Made by a program: the position numbers and the translations under genes
Part shown: positions 41,064 through 50,469 of the stretch, piece after piece
Layout of the letters: each line of letters begins with the position of its first letter
How positions within the stretch are numbered: position 1 is the stretch's first letter
The notes under the pieces: model-generated
What the model saw: the letters and a program-made list of their open reading frames with translations, nothing else
Told to the model about the DNA's origin: nothing
The model's database searches: none
Source of the DNA: Streptococcaceae bacterium AF77-01CM03A
GTDB lineage: Bacteria; Bacillota; Bacilli; Lactobacillales; Streptococcaceae
Direction of reading: 5' to 3'
DNA length: 64,000 nt
NCBI GenBank assembly: GCA_027665725.1
Contig: JAQDDS010000001.1
Span: 434,001 to 498,000, forward strand

Positions 41064-42050
41064 ATGAAATACATTATCAATCATTCAAACGACACTGCCT
41101 TTAATATTGCTTTAGAGGAGTACGCTTTTAAACATCTTCTTGATGAAGATCAAATCTTCCTTCTTTGGATCAACAAACCATCTATCATTGTAGGTCGTCA
41201 CCAAAATACCATCGAAGAAATTAACCGTGACTATGTACGTGAAAACGGTATTGAAGTAGTCCGTCGAATCAGTGGTGGTGGAGCTGTTTACCATGATTTG
41301 AACAACCTTAACTATACCATCATTTCAAAAGAAGATGAAAACAAGGCTTTTGACTTCAAGAGCTTCTCTACTCCAGTTATCAATACTTTGGCTGAACTTG
41401 GTGTTAAAGCTGAATTTACAGGCCGTAACGACTTGGAAATCGATGGTAAGAAATTCTGTGGAAATGCACAAGCCTATATCAATGGCCGTATCATGCACCA
41501 TGGTTGTCTTCTCTTTGACGTGGATTTGTCAGTCCTAGCTAACGCACTTAAAGTGTCTAAAGATAAGTTTGAATCAAAAGGGGTTAAATCAGTCCGTGCT
41601 CGAGTAACTAATATTATCGATGAGTTGCCAGAAAAGATCACTGTTGAAGAATTCCGTGATTTACTCTTGGAATACATGAAAAAAGAATACCCTGAGATGA
41701 CTGAGTATGTATTCTCAGATGAAGAATTAGCTGAAATCAATCGCATCAAAGAAACTAAGTTTGGAACTTGGGACTGGAACTATGGGAAATCACCTGAATA
41801 CAATGTCCGTCGTGGAACTAAATTCCCTAGCGGTAAGGTTGAAATCTTCGCTAACGTCATTGAATCCAAAATCCAAGATATCAAGATTTATGGAGACTTC
41901 TTTGGTATCGAAGATGTTGCAGCAGTAGAAGATGTCCTTCGTGGTGTCAAATACGAACGGGAAGATGTCCTCAAAGCCCTTCAAACCATTAACCTAGGTC
42001 GTTACTTCGCAGGAATCACTGCAGAAGAAATTGCTGAAGCTGTGGTGTAA
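41064..42050 (+). CDS. lplA: Lipoate-protein ligase A
   Basis: This 328-residue enzyme attaches free lipoate to lipoyl domains. The adenylate site is visible in WINKPSIIVGRHQNTIEEIN, RRISGGGAVYHDLNNLNYT and the catalytic-lysine region GRNDLEIDGKKFCGNAQ, followed by the C-terminal accessory domain. It is the last gene of the operon and supplies the cofactor for the lipoyl domain on lpdA. A hairpin at 41019-41041 (AGACTGGA/TCCAGTCT) between lpdA and lplA has no T run and is probably only an attenuator or RNA-stabilising stem. Confidence 0.95.
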   Translation: MKYIINHSNDTAFNIALEEYAFKHLLDEDQIFLLWINKPSIIVGRHQNTIEEINRDYVRENGIEVVRRISGGGAVYHDLNNLNYTIISKEDENKAFDFKSFSTPVINTLAELGVKAEFTGRNDLEIDGKKFCGNAQAYINGRIMHHGCLLFDVDLSVLANALKVSKDKFESKGVKSVRARVTNIIDELPEKITVEEFRDLLLEYMKKEYPEMTEYVFSDEELAEINRIKETKFGTWDWNYGKSPEYNVRRGTKFPSGKVEIFANVIESKIQDIKIYGDFFGIEDVAAVEDVLRGVKYEREDVLKALQTINLGRYFAGITAEEIAEAVV

Positions 42051-42057
42051 TAAAGTA

Positions 42058-42090
42058 AAAGATATCCATTTAACATGGATATCTTTTATC
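42058..42090 (+). terminator. Terminator of the acoA-lplA operon
   Basis: AAAAGATATCCAT and ATGGATATCTTTT form a 13-bp stem with loop TTAAC; T-rich tail. Confidence 0.9.
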
Positions 42091-42162
42091 TTAAACTTGA
42101 TATTCAAAAATAATGAGAGTAGAATAAAGAGGAAATCTGAACAAAAAAGGGGATCATATTCG

Positions 42163-42804
42163 ATGATGAAAATTCCAATGGAAAAACTTGGTCTATTTGA
42201 ACAGTTAGATCGTATAGTAGTAGCTTTTTTTAGCAAGCAACAACCTTCAAGTCCATATGATTTGAATATCAGTATTATACAAGAACACCTTGACCAGAAA
42301 AAGCAAGAGCTAGAACCATTAGGCTACCAAGCTGTCCAACTACCATTAGGAATGGCTTTAGATAATATCATTCAGCAACCTCATTATAAAAACTTAATCA
42401 TTGGTGGGCTTGCTCCCGACGAAATTATAGTCAGCAAAGAAGAATTAATGCCTTTGAAAGATATTGTGGACAGTTTTTGTATTATGTACGCTGCAGCGAA
42501 TAACAGACTGGAAAATAGTAAGGCTTATGAATTAATGAAAGATAAGACTGTTTATTTTATTGGTAAACTATTTACAGATATTCCAAAAGCCGGTGATGAA
42601 ATTGCTTATTTAGGAATTGATCGAATAGCGAGCGATGGTACACCATATGAAGCAGTTAAATGCTTTCTAACGGAAGAGAGTGCAGAGAAGTTCAATGATG
42701 AAAAAAGACCTGTCACCCCTGTAAACTTGGCCTATCTAAAATCATTCTGGGAAAAACCAGTAATTATTGAGCCACATCGTAATTATTGGATCGAATTTTT
42801 ATAG
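42163..42804 (+). CDS. Hypothetical cytosolic protein
   Basis: I do not recognise this 213-residue protein. It has no signal peptide or membrane segment and looks like a soluble alpha/beta protein; notable pieces are LPLGMALDNIIQQPHY, NLIIGGLAPDEIIVSKEEL and RPVTPVNLAYLKSFWEKPVII. The start was set at ATG 42163 after AAAGGGG; a longer frame from 42031 would run through the lplA terminator and is rejected. It sits alone between the acoA-lplA operon and xerS, ending at a bidirectional terminator. Confidence 0.7.
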   Translation: MMKIPMEKLGLFEQLDRIVVAFFSKQQPSSPYDLNISIIQEHLDQKKQELEPLGYQAVQLPLGMALDNIIQQPHYKNLIIGGLAPDEIIVSKEELMPLKDIVDSFCIMYAAANNRLENSKAYELMKDKTVYFIGKLFTDIPKAGDEIAYLGIDRIASDGTPYEAVKCFLTEESAEKFNDEKRPVTPVNLAYLKSFWEKPVIIEPHRNYWIEFL

Positions 42805-42811
42805 AAAGAAT

Positions 42812-42853
42812 AAAAGAGCGTAAGATTCGATAAAAAATCCTACGCTCTTTTTC
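42812..42853. terminator. Bidirectional terminator before xerS
   Basis: AAAGAGCGTA-a-GATT pairs with AATC-c-TACGCTCTTT, with an A run on one side and a T run on the other. Confidence 0.85.
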
Positions 42854-42867
42854 TAACACTAAATATT

Positions 42868-42885
42868 ACATAATTAATATTATGT
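42868..42885. repeat. Palindrome ACATAA-N6-TTATGT, copy 2
   Basis: Same arms and spacer length as copies 1 and 3; lies three bases beyond the xerS stop codon (42889-42891). Here the symmetry extends to TACATAAT/ATTATGTA. Confidence 0.75.
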
Positions 42886-42888
42886 ATT

Positions 42889-43959
42889 TTATAAACTATC
42901 TAAGGCATTTTTCTGTTCGTCATTAACGATATGCGTATACAAGTCCGTTACCTGTGTGCTAGCATGTCCTAGCTGGTGGCTGACCAAAACTTGGGATTTG
43001 GTTGCATCATAGAGACGGGTTGCAAGAGTATGGCGCAGTTTATGGGGGGTTACACGGACTTTAAAGTCTTCAGAATACTTGGCCACCATCTTTTCAACAC
43101 TAGAAGCATCAATCCGGTTTGGAACACCTCGATACAAGGTTAAGAAGAGCGCAGTATCGGTCTTCTCTGTCTTATAACGTTTGTCCCGAATAGCAAGATA
43201 TTGTTCTAAATAGGGCTTAGCAAAGGCAGCAACATTAACCGAGTCACGTTTTCCACCTTTTCGAGTGACGTCAATCACCATCATCTTAAGATTAAGATCT
43301 CGAAGATCCAGGTTTACTGCTTCAGAGAGACGGACACCAGAGGCAAGAAGAAGCGCTATAATGGCTAAATCACGTTCTTTATTTTTATTGAATGATGAGA
43401 GAGCGCGATTTGAGAGAGTTTTGGGGTATTCCTCATCGATATAATTTAAAAATCCCTCTGTTTCATCACCTAAAAAGAGCTTTTGCTTGATATTTTCAGC
43501 TCGAGCCGCCAAGGTTTCTTTCTTTTTCTTAGTTGCAACCTTCTTCATAACATTGCGATAGAAATAAGGTTCCCCGTGCTCGTTTTCCACCTCCTCAGTC
43601 AAATACTTATAAAGACTAGAAAGCGCAGATAAAGTACGGTTAATGGTTGTTTGAGAAACCCCGTTTTTCGTCGTATTGGCATTGAGCAAAGGACGTTCAC
43701 GTAAGTAAATAATAAAAGATTCCATGTCTTTCTTGGTCATGTTCTCAAGAACATCCAAAGGAATATTTGCCATGGTGTCAGCATTCGATATACCAGATTC
43801 TAAAACCCAGCTGAAAAATCGATCGTATTCCTTTAAGTATTCGTACAAGGTCGTAAAACTGTATGGAACAGCTAGTTTTGATTGGTAGTATTCCAGAACG
43901 TACCAGGGCATGACTTGTTTGAGTTTATCAATACGTTCTAATAAGATCTCGCGTTTCAT
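42889..43959 (-). CDS. xerS: Tyrosine recombinase XerS
   Basis: This 356-residue single recombinase resolves chromosome dimers at difSL in streptococci and lactococci. Catalytic residues are in SGVRLSEAV (Arg), [10 protein letters not shown] (Lys), [11 protein letters not shown] (His-x2-Arg), HQLGHAS and the nucleophile in DLYTHI. The start is ATG 43959 ([12 protein letters not shown]) behind TTTGGAG; a TTG 12 bases upstream is not needed. The gene faces away from the dif site 51 bases upstream, and its promoter overlaps dif. Confidence 0.96.
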   Translation of the reverse strand: MKREILLERIDKLKQVMPWYVLEYYQSKLAVPYSFTTLYEYLKEYDRFFSWVLESGISNADTMANIPLDVLENMTKKDMESFIIYLRERPLLNANTTKNGVSQTTINRTLSALSSLYKYLTEEVENEHGEPYFYRNVMKKVATKKKKETLAARAENIKQKLFLGDETEGFLNYIDEEYPKTLSNRALSSFNKNKERDLAIIALLLASGVRLSEAVNLDLRDLNLKMMVIDVTRKGGKRDSVNVAAFAKPYLEQYLAIRDKRYKTEKTDTALFLTLYRGVPNRIDASSVEKMVAKYSEDFKVRVTPHKLRHTLATRLYDATKSQVLVSHQLGHASTQVTDLYTHIVNDEQKNALDSL

Positions 43960-43987
43960 GTTTTTCTCCAAATCTTTCTATACTAAT

Positions 43988-44016
43988 AGTATAGCATAGC
44001 TAGATATATTTTTCAA
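43988..44016 (-). promoter_or_regulatory. xerS promoter overlapping difSL
   Basis: On the minus strand TTGAAA (44016-44011), a 17-base spacer and TATACT (43993-43988). The -35 hexamer is the outermost part of the dif site, so XerS bound to dif would cover its own promoter. Confidence 0.65.
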
Positions 44017-44041
44017 GAAAATTATAGTTTTTCGGAAAGAT
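44011..44041. other. dif: difSL chromosome-dimer resolution site
   Basis: The 31 bases match, as far as I recall it, the streptococcal difSL sequence: arms TTTCAAGAAAATT and TTTTTCGGAAAGAT around the centre ATAG. Such sites lie directly beside xerS and at the replication terminus. Gene orientation supports this: mostly plus strand to the left, minus strand for 8 kb to the right. Confidence 0.92.
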
Positions 44042-44376
44042 GTTATAGGGGAGATTTAGGAATGTTTAAATAAGCTATACAATTTTTAGATTCTTTAATA
44101 ACCAAAAATTTTTTTTAAGCCAATTATACTCAATTATGTACTTTATTTAAGTGAACACTGGAAATTTTTAAAACTATTCATCTTCTGTATAATGTACTTT
44201 ATTTAAGTGAAAACTAAAAATTGTTCAAATGTACATTAACTTTGAGTTTTTCTATCAATGTTTAAATAACTTTTACATAAACTTATAATTTTCTCTAAAA
44301 TCAATAAAATCCAAATCAACAAAGTGATTTGGATTTTTAACTCTCTATTAAATGTTCAAAATTATTCTAAATACTA
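44042..44376. other. Gene-free stretch beside dif: direct repeats and a possible small RNA
   Basis: This 335-base AT-rich stretch holds no coding region that I can support. It has two 24-base direct repeats (44136-44159 and 44192-44215, one difference, each starting ATGTACTTTATTTAAGTG), two copies of AATGTTTAAATAA (44061-44073, 44257-44269), a plus-strand TATAAT at 44188-44193 and a hairpin terminator at 44308-44338. Confidence 0.6.
44308..44340. terminator. Terminator between dif and the CPBP gene
   Basis: AATCCAAATCA and TGATTTGGATT form an 11-bp stem, with TTTTAA on the plus side and TTTTATTG on the minus side. It probably ends the CPBP gene and may end a plus-strand small RNA. Confidence 0.75.
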
Positions 44377-45120
44377 TTAATATGCTTTATACTTAACTTT
44401 GCTAGACATTACTAGATAACACGATGCAACAATAACAATAATTCTGATTAGATACATTCCGTAATGGTCGTCACTCATAGTCAATTGAGAAAATACATTA
44501 ATCATTGAATGTGTCATCACACAAATCCAGAGATTTTTTGTTATTAAATAAAGAGCTGAAAGAATAAACGAATTTGTCAGCAACCCAAATAAAAAAGGTA
44601 CTATTTGAAGGATGGCTAGAGAACCATCTATATAAAAGAACAATAAATGCCAAATTGACCATATGATAAATGTTAAAATTGTCGCTTGAAAATAGTGGAA
44701 CTTTTCTTGTAAAAGTGGCTGAAATACATATCTCCAACCAATTTCCTCCAAACCGCCAAATACAATAAACTTGAAAAACATCAGAAAAGGAAGATACCAG
44801 ATAAATTGTACGATTTCCCCCCAAAAAAATAGAAAAGAGAAATCAAGAATAATAAGAAAAAATGCTAATAAATAATGTTTGTAACTGGTCTGAATGTTAA
44901 AAAAATCTTTTATTATTTTCTTTAAGTCAATCTCATAATAGCAAATGGCAACAATGCTACCCCATAAGGCTGTAGAGATTCCACCAATCATTACTCCGAA
45001 AACATTTACTAGAACAGAATGAACGCCATAATGATTACAGAAAAATAAAATTAAACAAACTAATAATAATTGACTAAAAGTCCCAAATAAATAAACTGCA
45101 AGAGCTTTATTTCTACTCAT
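44377..45120 (-). CDS. CPBP family intramembrane glutamic protease (second copy)
   Basis: This 247-residue protein has about seven membrane segments. The protease motif is complete: GLEEIGWR (E125, E126, R130), WSIWHLLFF (H158) and THSMINVF. It is AT-rich and has no recognised partner beside it. In the pneumococcal order that I recall, xerS is followed more directly by core genes, so this is probably an accessory insertion at the terminus. Possible roles are immunity or pheromone/lipoprotein processing, as for other CPBP proteins. Confidence 0.85.
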   Translation of the reverse strand: MSRNKALAVYLFGTFSQLLLVCLILFFCNHYGVHSVLVNVFGVMIGGISTALWGSIVAICYYEIDLKKIIKDFFNIQTSYKHYLLAFFLIILDFSFLFFWGEIVQFIWYLPFLMFFKFIVFGGLEEIGWRYVFQPLLQEKFHYFQATILTFIIWSIWHLLFFYIDGSLAILQIVPFLFGLLTNSFILSALYLITKNLWICVMTHSMINVFSQLTMSDDHYGMYLIRIIVIVASCYLVMSSKVKYKAY

Positions 45121-45228
45121 AGCATCTCATCTCCCTTTGGTTATAAAAAAACAGTTTAAGAGTTACATTTTGTACATAAACAAAATTATGCAATAAATAT
45201 ATTTCCCGATCTTTTTGTTTCTAAATTT

Positions 45229-45246
45229 ACATAACTTAAATTATGT
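45229..45246. repeat. Palindrome ACATAA-N6-TTATGT, copy 3
   Basis: Same arms and spacer length as copies 1 and 2; lies two bases beyond the clcA stop (45249-45251). Confidence 0.75.
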
Positions 45247-45248
45247 TT

Positions 45249-46799
45249 TTATAGTAGTAAATCTTTCACTTTTCCAATTTCACTTTTTGGAATCACGAGA
45301 TGAATCATATCACCTAGATACATCCTTGTAGATCCATTAACTGTCTTACTTTTACCATTATGTACTTGGGTTGTGATGAGTACGTTGTGTGGTAAATTGA
45401 GTTCATGTACTTGCTTACCAGCTATTTTGTCTGATACTGGAATTTCAATTAGGGTAATTTCTCCATCATTAGTTGCTGATTCAGGTAACATTTTTTCTAG
45501 CATGGCTTCATAGACAGGCGCCCCTTTGAGCAGATCCATGACAATATAGGCAACTAGGGTCACCATCCCTAAAGGCATTAGATTTCGGATATCTCCGACC
45601 ATTTCAGTCACAAGAATCATAGCTGTCAAAGGTGCTTTTGAGATAGCACCAAAATACCCACTCATTCCAAGAATCACAAAGATAGGAAATTGCTGCTGGC
45701 TAACAAGGCCAAGATTGACACAAATAACGCCTACTAGAGCACCAAGTAAAGATCCTAAAGCTAAAATTGGTAAGAAAATACCACCTGGTAGTCCACTTCC
45801 GTAACTAATCATGCTCCAAATAAAGCGAATGATAAAGTAAATTAAGAGAATTTGGAAGCTAAAATCTTGTTCTGTTAATGATAAGACAACCTGATTTCCC
45901 CCACCAAGTATTTGAGGTAGGAATATTCCCACAGGAATAATCAGGATAAAAGCAAAAATTGGATGATAAGCTTTGTCAATGTGAACTTTTTTCCCAATCC
46001 AATCATAAACTTTGCCGACATTCAGAACGGCTTTCTCATATAGATATCCAGAAACTCCAAGAAAAATCCCCATCACCAGATAAATCCAATATTGACTAAG
46101 ACTCATAAGTGGGATATCATCTGGCATATCCAAAACAGGTGTTAACCCGAAGATGAGAAGAGAGACGAAGTTTGCTACCAGACTGGCAGCTAGAGTTGAA
46201 ACCCAGAAAAATCTTGAAAAGTGATGGTAGACTTCTTCTACTACAAATAATAACCCTGCAATCGGTGCATTAAAGGCTGCAGCAAGTCCAGCAGCAGCTC
46301 CACTAGCTATTAAAGAGCGCTCTTCTACTGGGCTAGATTTCAGCCATTTAGCAATTCCTTTGCCTCCAACAGCACCTAGTTGAATACTTGGACCTTCACG
46401 ACCGAGCATGAGTCCACTAGCAATCGCTAAAATACCAAGGATGTATTTCTTCCAAAGCACACTCCACCAGTTGAGTGACATGAGACCTTTTAACTCCGCC
46501 TCAACTTGAGGAATACCAGAACCTTTGATATCCTTTTCTGAGCGTGTTAATTTAGCACTAAGCCAACAAATAACAAGATAAAGCAAGGAAATCATCAACA
46601 GGTTACGTACAAGATTATCTTGATCACGATAAAGCCCTTGGATGACATGAAAACCTTTTTCAATAGAAAATCGAAAAGAACCTACAATAAGGCCCACGAC
46701 TAATCCAACGATGATACCACGGCCGACTTGTGATAGGATTGTACTTGATGCAAAGGCAAATTCTTTCTTGGAACTAAGTGTTTCCGACTGTTCCTCCAT
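45249..46799 (-). CDS. clcA: ClC-type chloride/proton antiporter with C-terminal TrkA-C domain
   Basis: The protein has 516 residues. Selectivity-filter sequences are GSGIPQVE (93-100), GREGPS (133-138, gating Glu E135) and GLPGGIFLP. The internal proton glutamate is kept in FVVEEVYHHF (E189), so it is an exchanger rather than a channel. Residues about 435-516 form a TrkA-C (RCK-C) domain (IEIPVSDKIAGKQVHELNLP ... GDMIHLVIPK) that probably binds a regulatory ligand. A role in acid or chloride stress is likely. It starts 11 bases after rnhB on the minus strand. Confidence 0.94.
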   Translation of the reverse strand: MEEQSETLSSKKEFAFASSTILSQVGRGIIVGLVVGLIVGSFRFSIEKGFHVIQGLYRDQDNLVRNLLMISLLYLVICWLSAKLTRSEKDIKGSGIPQVEAELKGLMSLNWWSVLWKKYILGILAIASGLMLGREGPSIQLGAVGGKGIAKWLKSSPVEERSLIASGAAAGLAAAFNAPIAGLLFVVEEVYHHFSRFFWVSTLAASLVANFVSLLIFGLTPVLDMPDDIPLMSLSQYWIYLVMGIFLGVSGYLYEKAVLNVGKVYDWIGKKVHIDKAYHPIFAFILIIPVGIFLPQILGGGNQVVLSLTEQDFSFQILLIYFIIRFIWSMISYGSGLPGGIFLPILALGSLLGALVGVICVNLGLVSQQQFPIFVILGMSGYFGAISKAPLTAMILVTEMVGDIRNLMPLGMVTLVAYIVMDLLKGAPVYEAMLEKMLPESATNDGEITLIEIPVSDKIAGKQVHELNLPHNVLITTQVHNGKSKTVNGSTRMYLGDMIHLVIPKSEIGKVKDLLL

Positions 46800-46810
46800 A
46801 ATTTTCTCCT

Positions 46811-47593
46811 TTAATTATCTTTTTCAGCTTCTGAAACGATCGTTTTAATCGGTTCAAAGCTTGTGCGATGAATGGGTGTAACACCGTGCTTTTCTAAACC
46901 TTCTAAATGTTTAGCCGTTCCATAGCCAGCATTTTGAGAAAAATCATAACCTGGAAATTTCTGGTCATAGTTGGCCATGATCTTATCCCTTGTAACCTTA
47001 GCAATGATAGATGCTGCTGCAATGGATAGAGAACTAGCATCTCCTTTGATGATAGATGTCTGTGTGATTGGCAAGTCCAATTTCATGGCATCAATCAAAA
47101 GGTGTTCTGGTTGAGGTTCAAGCTGAGAAATAGCTTCTTTCATAGCTAGTTTAGTTGCTTCATAGATATTGACTTGATCAATGACTTGATTATTCATAAT
47201 GCTAATACCGATTGCAAGAGCCTTATCTTTAACGGCTTGAAAAATCTCCTCATGTTTTCTCTTAGGAATCTTCTTACTGTCATTCAACCCTTTAATCTTA
47301 CAATTTTGAGGTAAAATGACTGCCGCAGCAACAACAGGCCCAGCTAAAGGCCCACGTCCAACTTCATCTACACCTGCAATTAAGCTAATACCTTGAGCAT
47401 AAAGCTCTTTTTCATAGCTAAGCATGGCTTCTAAGCGGAGATTTTCATCAATTTCAGCTTGAATGGCTTTCTTACGCTTTTCAATTTCTTTTTGTACACC
47501 TGAACGAGAATCTTTCTCAAATTCCTGAAACAGGGGACTTTCAAGATCTGTTATCTTTGCTAATGCTTCTTTTATTTCTTTAATCGTTGCCAT
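46811..47593 (-). CDS. rnhB: Ribonuclease HII
   Basis: This 260-residue enzyme removes ribonucleotides and RNA from DNA duplexes. The catalytic carboxylates are in [19 protein letters not shown] (Asp, Glu), LIDAMKL (Asp) and VTRDKIM (Asp), and [18 protein letters not shown] is the conserved central stretch. The N-terminal 60 residues ([12 protein letters not shown]) form the extension found in Gram-positive RNase HII. It overlaps ylqF by 14 bases (47580-47593), indicating coupling. Confidence 0.96.
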   Translation of the reverse strand: MATIKEIKEALAKITDLESPLFQEFEKDSRSGVQKEIEKRKKAIQAEIDENLRLEAMLSYEKELYAQGISLIAGVDEVGRGPLAGPVVAAAVILPQNCKIKGLNDSKKIPKRKHEEIFQAVKDKALAIGISIMNNQVIDQVNIYEATKLAMKEAISQLEPQPEHLLIDAMKLDLPITQTSIIKGDASSLSIAAASIIAKVTRDKIMANYDQKFPGYDFSQNAGYGTAKHLEGLEKHGVTPIHRTSFEPIKTIVSEAEKDN

Positions 47594-48431
47594 CTAGATC
47601 TTCCAATGTATCTAAGGTATAGTTACCAAGTTTTCCATCACGAACTTCTTTGACAAAGAGATTATAGAAGCGATCGTAATCATCCCGGAAACCCAGAATA
47701 CGCGTCATATCCATGATGATATCAGGAGCTTCGTCGTCCAAATTCATTTGTTTAAAACGTTCTTGAAGCTTTTCAGGGTAATGTGTTTTAAAGTAATTAA
47801 GACCGAAAATCGTCACTTCATCCATTGGGAGCAACTGATCTTTGATAGCTCCAGTTAATGCAAGCTTGAGTGCAACGGTTTCATCTTCAAATTTTGGCCA
47901 AAGAATACCTGGAGTATCCAAGATTTCAAGGTCCTTATTGGTTTTAAGCCATTGTTGACCCTTAGTAACACCGGGTTTATTACCAACAACAGCGATTTTC
48001 TTACCCGCCAAACGGTTCATCAGAGTTGATTTACCAGCGTTTGGAATCCCAATGATCATGGTGCGCAAGGTTTCAATTTGAATACCACGTTCTTTTTGAC
48101 GAGCAATCTTCTCTGCCATGAGTTTCTTGGCGACATCCGTTACGACTTTTACTGTTAATTGTTCCTTAGAGTTAATAGCAAGTGTCTGAATACCTTGTGA
48201 TTCAAAGTATTGACGCCACTCTTTCGTTAATGCTGGGTCCGCAAGGTCTGCCTTGTTCAAAATCAATAGTCTTGGTTTATCTCCGATGATTTTAGTCAGC
48301 ATCGGATTTTGACTAGACAAGGGCAAACGTGCATCTACTAAAACTGTTACAAAGTCAACAAATTTTAAATTTTCTTGGACCTGACGACGCGCCTTAGACA
48401 TATGTCCAGGAAACCATTGAATAGTTGCCAT
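47580..48431 (-). CDS. ylqF: Ribosome biogenesis GTPase YlqF/RbgA
   Basis: This 283-residue circularly permuted GTPase is needed for late 50S assembly. G4 (LNKADL) comes before G1 (GIPNAGKST) and G3 (DTPG), the permuted order of the YlqF/YawG family; the N-terminus is [14 protein letters not shown]. The C-terminal part ([24 protein letters not shown]) is the RNA-binding helical domain. It is upstream of and overlaps rnhB, an order common in streptococci. Confidence 0.96.
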   Translation of the reverse strand: MATIQWFPGHMSKARRQVQENLKFVDFVTVLVDARLPLSSQNPMLTKIIGDKPRLLILNKADLADPALTKEWRQYFESQGIQTLAINSKEQLTVKVVTDVAKKLMAEKIARQKERGIQIETLRTMIIGIPNAGKSTLMNRLAGKKIAVVGNKPGVTKGQQWLKTNKDLEILDTPGILWPKFEDETVALKLALTGAIKDQLLPMDEVTIFGLNYFKTHYPEKLQERFKQMNLDDEAPDIIMDMTRILGFRDDYDRFYNLFVKEVRDGKLGNYTLDTLEDLDGND

Positions 48432-48579
48432 TTTATTTCCTTTTCTTCATACAAACTTGTTCTATTAAACATAGATGATTACTGACTATTTTACCATATT
48501 TTGGCTATTTTTGCAGTTGAATGATATCTCAATAAAAGGGAAATCCCCCTTTACCAAGAGGAAAAGAGGGATAAAATTC

Positions 48580-49554
48580 TTATTGATGAACCGCTTGTGC
48601 TGCAGTGATAAGAGTTAATTTGTAAACATCATCAGAGTTACATCCGCGAGAAAGGTCATTTACTGGTTTGTTAAGTCCTTGCAAAACAGGACCAACAGCA
48701 GCAAATCCACCAAGACGTTCTGCCATCTTGTAACCAATGTTACCAGCTTCAATACCTGGGAAGATGAAGACATTAGCTTGTCCAGCTACATTACTTCCTG
48801 GTGCTTTAAGAGCTGCAGTTTCTGGAACAAAGGCAGCGTCAAATTGCAATTCACCATCAATTTCAAGGTCTGGACGAAGCTCATGAGCGATTTTTGTTGC
48901 TTCAACAACTTTATCAACACTTTCACCAAAACCTGAACCTTTAGTTGAGTAGCTAAGCATAGCAATTTTAGGTTCGATACCGAACATCTTTGCTGTGATT
49001 GCTGAGTTAATCGCGATTTCAGCTAGAGCATCAGCATCTGGGTTGATGTTGATAGCACAGTCACCGAACAAGTAACGTTCAGTGCCACGAACCATAAGGA
49101 AGGCACCTGATGTACGGCTAACATTTGGACGAGTCTTAATGATTTGAAGAGCTGGACGAACTGTTGAAGCTGTAGAGTGAATAGCTCCTGAAACCATACC
49201 ATCAACCAAGCCCATATAAACTAACATAACACCAAAGTAGTTAACATCATTGATGAGTACTTCTCTCGCTTCTTCTTCTGTCATTTTTCCTTTACGACGT
49301 TCAACAAGTGAAGCTACCATATCTTCAAATTGTGGGTAATGTTCTGGATCGATGACTTCGTAACCCTCTGTAATTCCTTCGATTTCGAGATAGATTTTAA
49401 TCTTGTCAGGGTTTCCTAGGAGTACAGGGATAACTTCTGTTTCTTTTACCAAACGCTTTGTTGCTTGTAAGATACGTGGTTCTTCACCTTCAGGCAGAAC
49501 GATGCGTGCATTTTTACCAACTAGGTTGGCTTTCAAACTTTCAAAAACTTCCAT
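48580..49554 (-). CDS. pta: Phosphate acetyltransferase
   Basis: This 324-residue enzyme interconverts acetyl-CoA and acetyl phosphate; with acetate kinase it makes ATP from pyruvate. Family motifs are VLPEGEEPRILQA near the N-terminus, VDGMVSGAIHSTASTVRPALQI, GDCAININPD and MLSYSTKGSG. It is the short single-domain form. ATG behind AAAAGGAGT. It is the last gene of relQ-nadK-rluD-like-pta, 15 bases after the pseudouridine synthase. Confidence 0.97.
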   Translation of the reverse strand: MEVFESLKANLVGKNARIVLPEGEEPRILQATKRLVKETEVIPVLLGNPDKIKIYLEIEGITEGYEVIDPEHYPQFEDMVASLVERRKGKMTEEEAREVLINDVNYFGVMLVYMGLVDGMVSGAIHSTASTVRPALQIIKTRPNVSRTSGAFLMVRGTERYLFGDCAININPDADALAEIAINSAITAKMFGIEPKIAMLSYSTKGSGFGESVDKVVEATKIAHELRPDLEIDGELQFDAAFVPETAALKAPGSNVAGQANVFIFPGIEAGNIGYKMAERLGGFAAVGPVLQGLNKPVNDLSRGCNSDDVYKLTLITAAQAVHQ

Positions 49555-49569
49555 GAGTTTTGACTCCTT

Positions 49570-50469
49570 TTAAGATAAATTATTATTTGATAACTGTGTA
49601 ATAAGTGTGTCGAAATCATCCGGCAGTGGGCATTCTAGCACTAACTGCTCTTCTAAGAAAGGATGATAAAACGATAAGTAATGGCAATGTAGAGCCTGGC
49701 GTCCTATGCCATGCTCTATGCTTCCTCCATAAAGATCATCTCCGAGTAATGGAAAACCAATATGCGAGAAATGAACCCGAATCTGGTGGGTTCTCCCAGT
49801 ATGGAGACGAATATCAACCAAGTGAATATTCCCATAAGATGCCACGATTTGATAGGACGTATGGGCGTATTTTCCACCCTTTGCTACTCGTCGAGTGATG
49901 ATAGAATCTTCATCTCGGGCTATTGGAGCGATGATTTCCCCCTGTGGTTCCAGATGTCCATCTCCCTTGACTAAAGCGTAATAACGCTTTTCAATAGCCT
50001 TTTTTTGCAACTGTTTATCTAATCTGGCATGCGCATAGCCGTGTTTAGCAAAAAGCATCAATCCAGAGGTATCTCTATCAAGCCGAGTTACAATGTGAAC
50101 CTGCTGATTCTCATAGTTTTGGTTTACATAGTAACCCTTGATAAAGTTGGCAATGGTATTGGAATGATTGACACTAGGTATAGATGCAACTCCAAAGGGT
50201 TTGTTGATAATCAAGAAATGATCATCTTCAAATAGAATATCTAGCGGATAATCAATTGCTTCCAGTGTCTCGAATCCCTCCTCTGGTGGAATATCAATGA
50301 CAACCTCATCCCCAATATCTAAGAGATAGGTAGCGTTCTGTGGATGCCCGTTGACTCGAATATCACCACCTCGAAACTTAATTTTGGCAAGTAACCCTTT
50401 AGAAACTTCATGTTTTTTCAGAAAGGTTTTGACCTTGACATGTTCGTCAGCAATAAACTGAAACCTCAT
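49570..50469 (-). CDS. RluA/RluD family RNA pseudouridine synthase
   Basis: This 299-residue protein has an S4-like N-terminal region ([27 protein letters not shown]) and the catalytic domain with [19 protein letters not shown] (the catalytic Asp in RLDRDTSG) and [11 protein letters not shown]. It isomerises uridines in rRNA or tRNA; the exact target cannot be read from sequence. The ATG overlaps the nadK stop by four bases. Confidence 0.94.
   Translation of the reverse strand: MRFQFIADEHVKVKTFLKKHEVSKGLLAKIKFRGGDIRVNGHPQNATYLLDIGDEVVIDIPPEEGFETLEAIDYPLDILFEDDHFLIINKPFGVASIPSVNHSNTIANFIKGYYVNQNYENQQVHIVTRLDRDTSGLMLFAKHGYAHARLDKQLQKKAIEKRYYALVKGDGHLEPQGEIIAPIARDEDSIITRRVAKGGKYAHTSYQIVASYGNIHLVDIRLHTGRTHQIRVHFSHIGFPLLGDDLYGGSIEHGIGRQALHCHYLSFYHPFLEEQLVLECPLPDDFDTLITQLSNNNLS

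Noticed and set aside
42031..42162. Upstream extension of the 213-residue hypothetical gene
   Set aside because: It runs through the lplA stop region and its terminator hairpin and has no ribosome site; ATG 42163 has AAAGGGG.
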